A stretch of DNA of 64,000 bases from assembly GCF_902459685.1 (NCBI RefSeq), contig NZ_CABPSF010000003.1:124001-188000 (forward strand), given 5' to 3'. The translations under genes and the position numbers were made by a program. The DNA comes from Pandoraea iniqua (GTDB lineage: Bacteria > Pseudomonadota > Gammaproteobacteria > Burkholderiales > Burkholderiaceae). Below, one piece after another: positions 61,873 to 64,000 of the stretch; position 1 is the stretch's first letter, and every line of letters starts with the position of its first letter. The notes under the pieces are model-generated. The model was not told where the DNA came from. It was given only the letters and a program-made list of their open reading frames with translations, and did not search any database.

Positions 61873-64000
61873 TCAATAGGCGGTTCGCAGGGTCAGCATC
61901 ACGGTGCGCGGCTGGCCGCGTGCGTAAGCCGCCGCAAAGTAATCGCGGTCGAACAGATTGTTCGCGTTGAGCGACAGCGAGGTCTTCTTCGTGAACGCAT
62001 AGCTGATCGACGCATCGACCACGGCATAGAAGCCCTGATTGGCGGTAAAGCCGTTACGTGTCGTCGACGTCTCGCTCACGGCGGTCACACCCGCGCCCAC
62101 GGTGAGCCCATTCCAACTGCCCGGCAGGCGATAGCTGGTCCAGAGCTTGAAGATGTTGTGCGGCGAGATCGACGAGAACGGCGACGCGATGGTGTCGAAG
62201 CTGTTCGAGTCTTCCAACTGGCTGTTGTTGTACGTGTAGCTGCCGAACAGCTTCCAGCCAGTCAGCAGCTCACCCGTGCCCGAAATTTCGAAGCCACGCG
62301 TGCGGGCTTTGCCCAGCGCGACGTAGTGCGACTGGGTCGGGTCGTTCGGGTCGATCATCGCCCGGTTGGACTGGTTGATCTGATAGACCGCGAACGCCGT
62401 CGTGAAGCGGCCGTCCATGAACTCGCCCTTGATCCCGGCTTCGTACTGGTCGCCCGTGATCGGCTTGATGAGCGTGCCCGAGGTCGTCAGCAGGTTGTCC
62501 TGCGGCTGGAAGATGCTCGTATAGCTGGTGTAGACCGACCACGTCTTGTTGAGGTCGTACACCAACCCCGCATAGCCCGTGAACTTGCCGGCGTTACCCA
62601 GCGAGTTGCCGTTCATGTTGAAGACGTTGTACGTCGGATCGACCGCGAACTTCGACTGGTACCAGCTCACGCGCCCGCCAAGAATCAAGGTCAACTGGTC
62701 GAGCAGCGAGAGACGCGTCTGCGCGTAGATGCCGTATTGCTTGGCATAGGTGTTGTTGCGGCTCACCGTGTCGGGCGTGCCCGGGAACACCGGCATCGGG
62801 TACAGGATGTTCAGCAGGTTGACGTTCGAGACGTTGAACAGGTTGTCCGGCGTGCCGTAGTACTGCGACTGATGCTCGACCATGCGCATGTAGTTGGCGC
62901 CGATGGTGGCCTGATGCGTGCGGCCGAACAACGTAAACGGGCCGGTTGCGGACACGTCGATATTGGTCTTGCCCTCGCTCACCACGTTGTTCGTCGCGCT
63001 GATGTCGCCGGTGTACGTTGCCGGATCCCACGCATTGAACTGGCTCGCTTGCAGCGTGGTCGAGCGCGAATACACGTAATCGAAGACGGCCTTGGCGGTC
63101 CAGCCGCCGCCGAGCTTCTGGTGCAATTCGGCAAAGAGGTCCGTGGTGCGGAACGTATCGCGGTTCCAGCCCGCGCCGTAGTAGTGGCCGCGCGGCAGAT
63201 TGCCGTACGTGCCGTCGGTGTAGATGCCCCAGATCCACGGCTCGTTCGAGGTGTACTCGTTGTAGCTCGCGCCCACGCGCAGCAACGTCGTGGACGTCAG
63301 GTCGGCTTCCAGCGTGCCGTACAGCACTTTGTTGCGCGTGTTGGTGGTGTCCTGCACGCCATCGGCGCCGGTATAGGACATGACGGCGCGCCCGCGTAAC
63401 GACCCCGACGGGTTGAGCGGGCCACCGACGTCGATGGTGGCGCCACTGTTACCGCGCGTGCCGCCGCTCAGCGTCGCGCTGGCCTCGAACTCTTTCTGCG
63501 CGTGCTTGCGCACGAGGTTGACGGCACCGCCCGGTGCGCCAAAGCCATTGAGCAGACCCGACGGCCCGGTCAGCACTTCGACCCGGTCGTAGATCGCCAG
63601 ACTGGGCTGGAACGTATCGGCCGTGACCGACATGCTGCTGTTCACGAAGGACGGCGTGCCATCCACGAGGAACGACGTGATCGGGAAGCCGCGTGCGTAG
63701 TACTGCACACGGTCCGAGTCGCTCTGCAACGTGGTGATGCCCGGCGCGTACTGCATGGCGTCCTTGAGCGTCTGGAAGTTTTGTTCTCTGATTTGCTCCT
63801 GCGTGATCACCGACACCGATTGCGGAATTTCGCGCGCCGTCATCGGGATCTTCGAGCCGACCGTCGTCGGTGGGTTCAGCGCCTCGGCCACCGCGTCGCG
63901 CTGGTCGGCCACATTGGTCGCCGGCAGTGACGCGACCGGTGCGGCTTGTGACTGCGACTGTGATTGCGTCTGTGATTGCGTCTGTGACTGCGCCTGTGCA
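61873..64000 (-). CDS. TonB-dependent siderophore receptor (FpvA/FoxA/FhuE-like), 5' end beyond window
   Basis: Outer-membrane receptor for the cluster's ferric siderophore. The plug has REIPQSVSVITQEQIREQN, LKDAMQYAPGITTLQSDS, YYARGFPITSFLVDGTPS and VEVLTGPSGLLNGFGAPGGA. The barrel includes YAGLVYDLNKTWSVYTSYTS and ends LSLNANNLFDRDYFAAAY then TVMLTLRTAY. The frame stays open to base 64000 through a Gln/Ser/Thr repeat, with the signal peptide just outside the window, so GTG 63912 is not the true start. No STN signalling domain is seen in the visible part. First gene of the siderophore gene set on this strand. Confidence 0.93.
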   Translation of the reverse strand, partial: AQAQSQTQSQTQSQSQSQAAPVASLPATNVADQRDAVAEALNPPTTVGSKIPMTAREIPQSVSVITQEQIREQNFQTLKDAMQYAPGITTLQSDSDRVQYYARGFPITSFLVDGTPSFVNSSMSVTADTFQPSLAIYDRVEVLTGPSGLLNGFGAPGGAVNLVRKHAQKEFEASATLSGGTRGNSGATIDVGGPLNPSGSLRGRAVMSYTGADGVQDTTNTRNKVLYGTLEADLTSTTLLRVGASYNEYTSNEPWIWGIYTDGTYGNLPRGHYYGAGWNRDTFRTTDLFAELHQKLGGGWTAKAVFDYVYSRSTTLQASQFNAWDPATYTGDISATNNVVSEGKTNIDVSATGPFTLFGRTHQATIGANYMRMVEHQSQYYGTPDNLFNVSNVNLLNILYPMPVFPGTPDTVSRNNTYAKQYGIYAQTRLSLLDQLTLILGGRVSWYQSKFAVDPTYNVFNMNGNSLGNAGKFTGYAGLVYDLNKTWSVYTSYTSIFQPQDNLLTTSGTLIKPITGDQYEAGIKGEFMDGRFTTAFAVYQINQSNRAMIDPNDPTQSHYVALGKARTRGFEISGTGELLTGWKLFGSYTYNNSQLEDSNSFDTIASPFSSISPHNIFKLWTSYRLPGSWNGLTVGAGVTAVSETSTTRNGFTANQGFYAVVDASISYAFTKKTSLSLNANNLFDRDYFAAAYARGQPRTVMLTLRTAY
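63947..63994 (-). repeat. Four 12-bp tandem repeats at the receptor's N-terminus
   Basis: TGTGAYTGCGNC repeats four times and encodes a Gln-Ser-Gln-Thr tract at what should be the mature N-terminus of the receptor, ahead of the plug. In-frame length variation is expected between strains. Confidence 0.85.

Overview
The window is high-GC DNA from a Gram-negative betaproteobacterium. The gene set fits Burkholderiaceae, and Pandoraea is my best guess: an FpvA/FoxA-type TonB receptor at each end, a malate:quinone oxidoreductase, AAHS and DHA2 exporters, many LysR regulators, OmpC-type porins and a siderophore NRPS locus. Genus is an inference from gene content only. I see no tRNA, rRNA, CRISPR array or insertion sequence.

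Left part (1-11.4 kb): the 3' end of a TonB-dependent siderophore receptor with its terminator, a secreted DUF1254/DUF1214 protein, an AI-2E/PerM-type membrane protein, an LpxL/HtrB acyltransferase, a DUF218 (SanA/YdcF-like) gene in more AT-rich DNA, a divergent MFS exporter/LysR pair, and malate:quinone oxidoreductase with a Tat-like leader. A short cluster of CTAG tetranucleotides lies just before the next LysR gene.

Catabolic and transport part (11.4-28.9 kb): a LysR gene faces an aromatic-degradation operon (FAD hydroxylase, aromatic-acid MFS permease, FAH-family hydrolase, extradiol-type VOC dioxygenase, and a porin frameshifted near its 3' end). An NmrA/HxlR divergent pair follows, with two matching operator-like sites 63 bp apart that overlap -10 boxes. 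Then come tauABC (taurine/sulfonate ABC transporter), a four-gene amino-acid ABC operon that includes a TauD/TfdA-family dioxygenase, and a GntR regulator with matching palindromes nearby.

Phosphatase/TonB part (28.9-38.1 kb): an OmpR-type response regulator and its kinase, a class A acid phosphatase, a secreted phosphodiesterase/alkaline-phosphatase-like enzyme, a TonB-dependent receptor, and a dedicated ExbB-ExbD-TonB set. This looks like a self-contained uptake system for a phosphorylated substrate or a metal chelate.

Siderophore locus (38.1 kb to the right edge, minus strand): TonB receptor, four-module NRPS with terminal thioesterase, penicillin-acylase-family lipoprotein, FhuD/FhuB/FhuC-like importer, PvdE-like cyclic-peptide exporter, and Sfp-type phosphopantetheinyl transferase, mostly with short gaps or overlapping starts and stops. 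The logic resembles pyoverdine maturation: assembly, export of an acylated precursor, periplasmic deacylation, secretion, uptake. The most striking gene is the acylase. After its roughly 850-residue Ntn-hydrolase part it carries a C-terminal region that reads as both repeats of a HemS/ChuS-type hemin-utilisation protein, behind a lipoprotein signal. I know of no described protein with this architecture.
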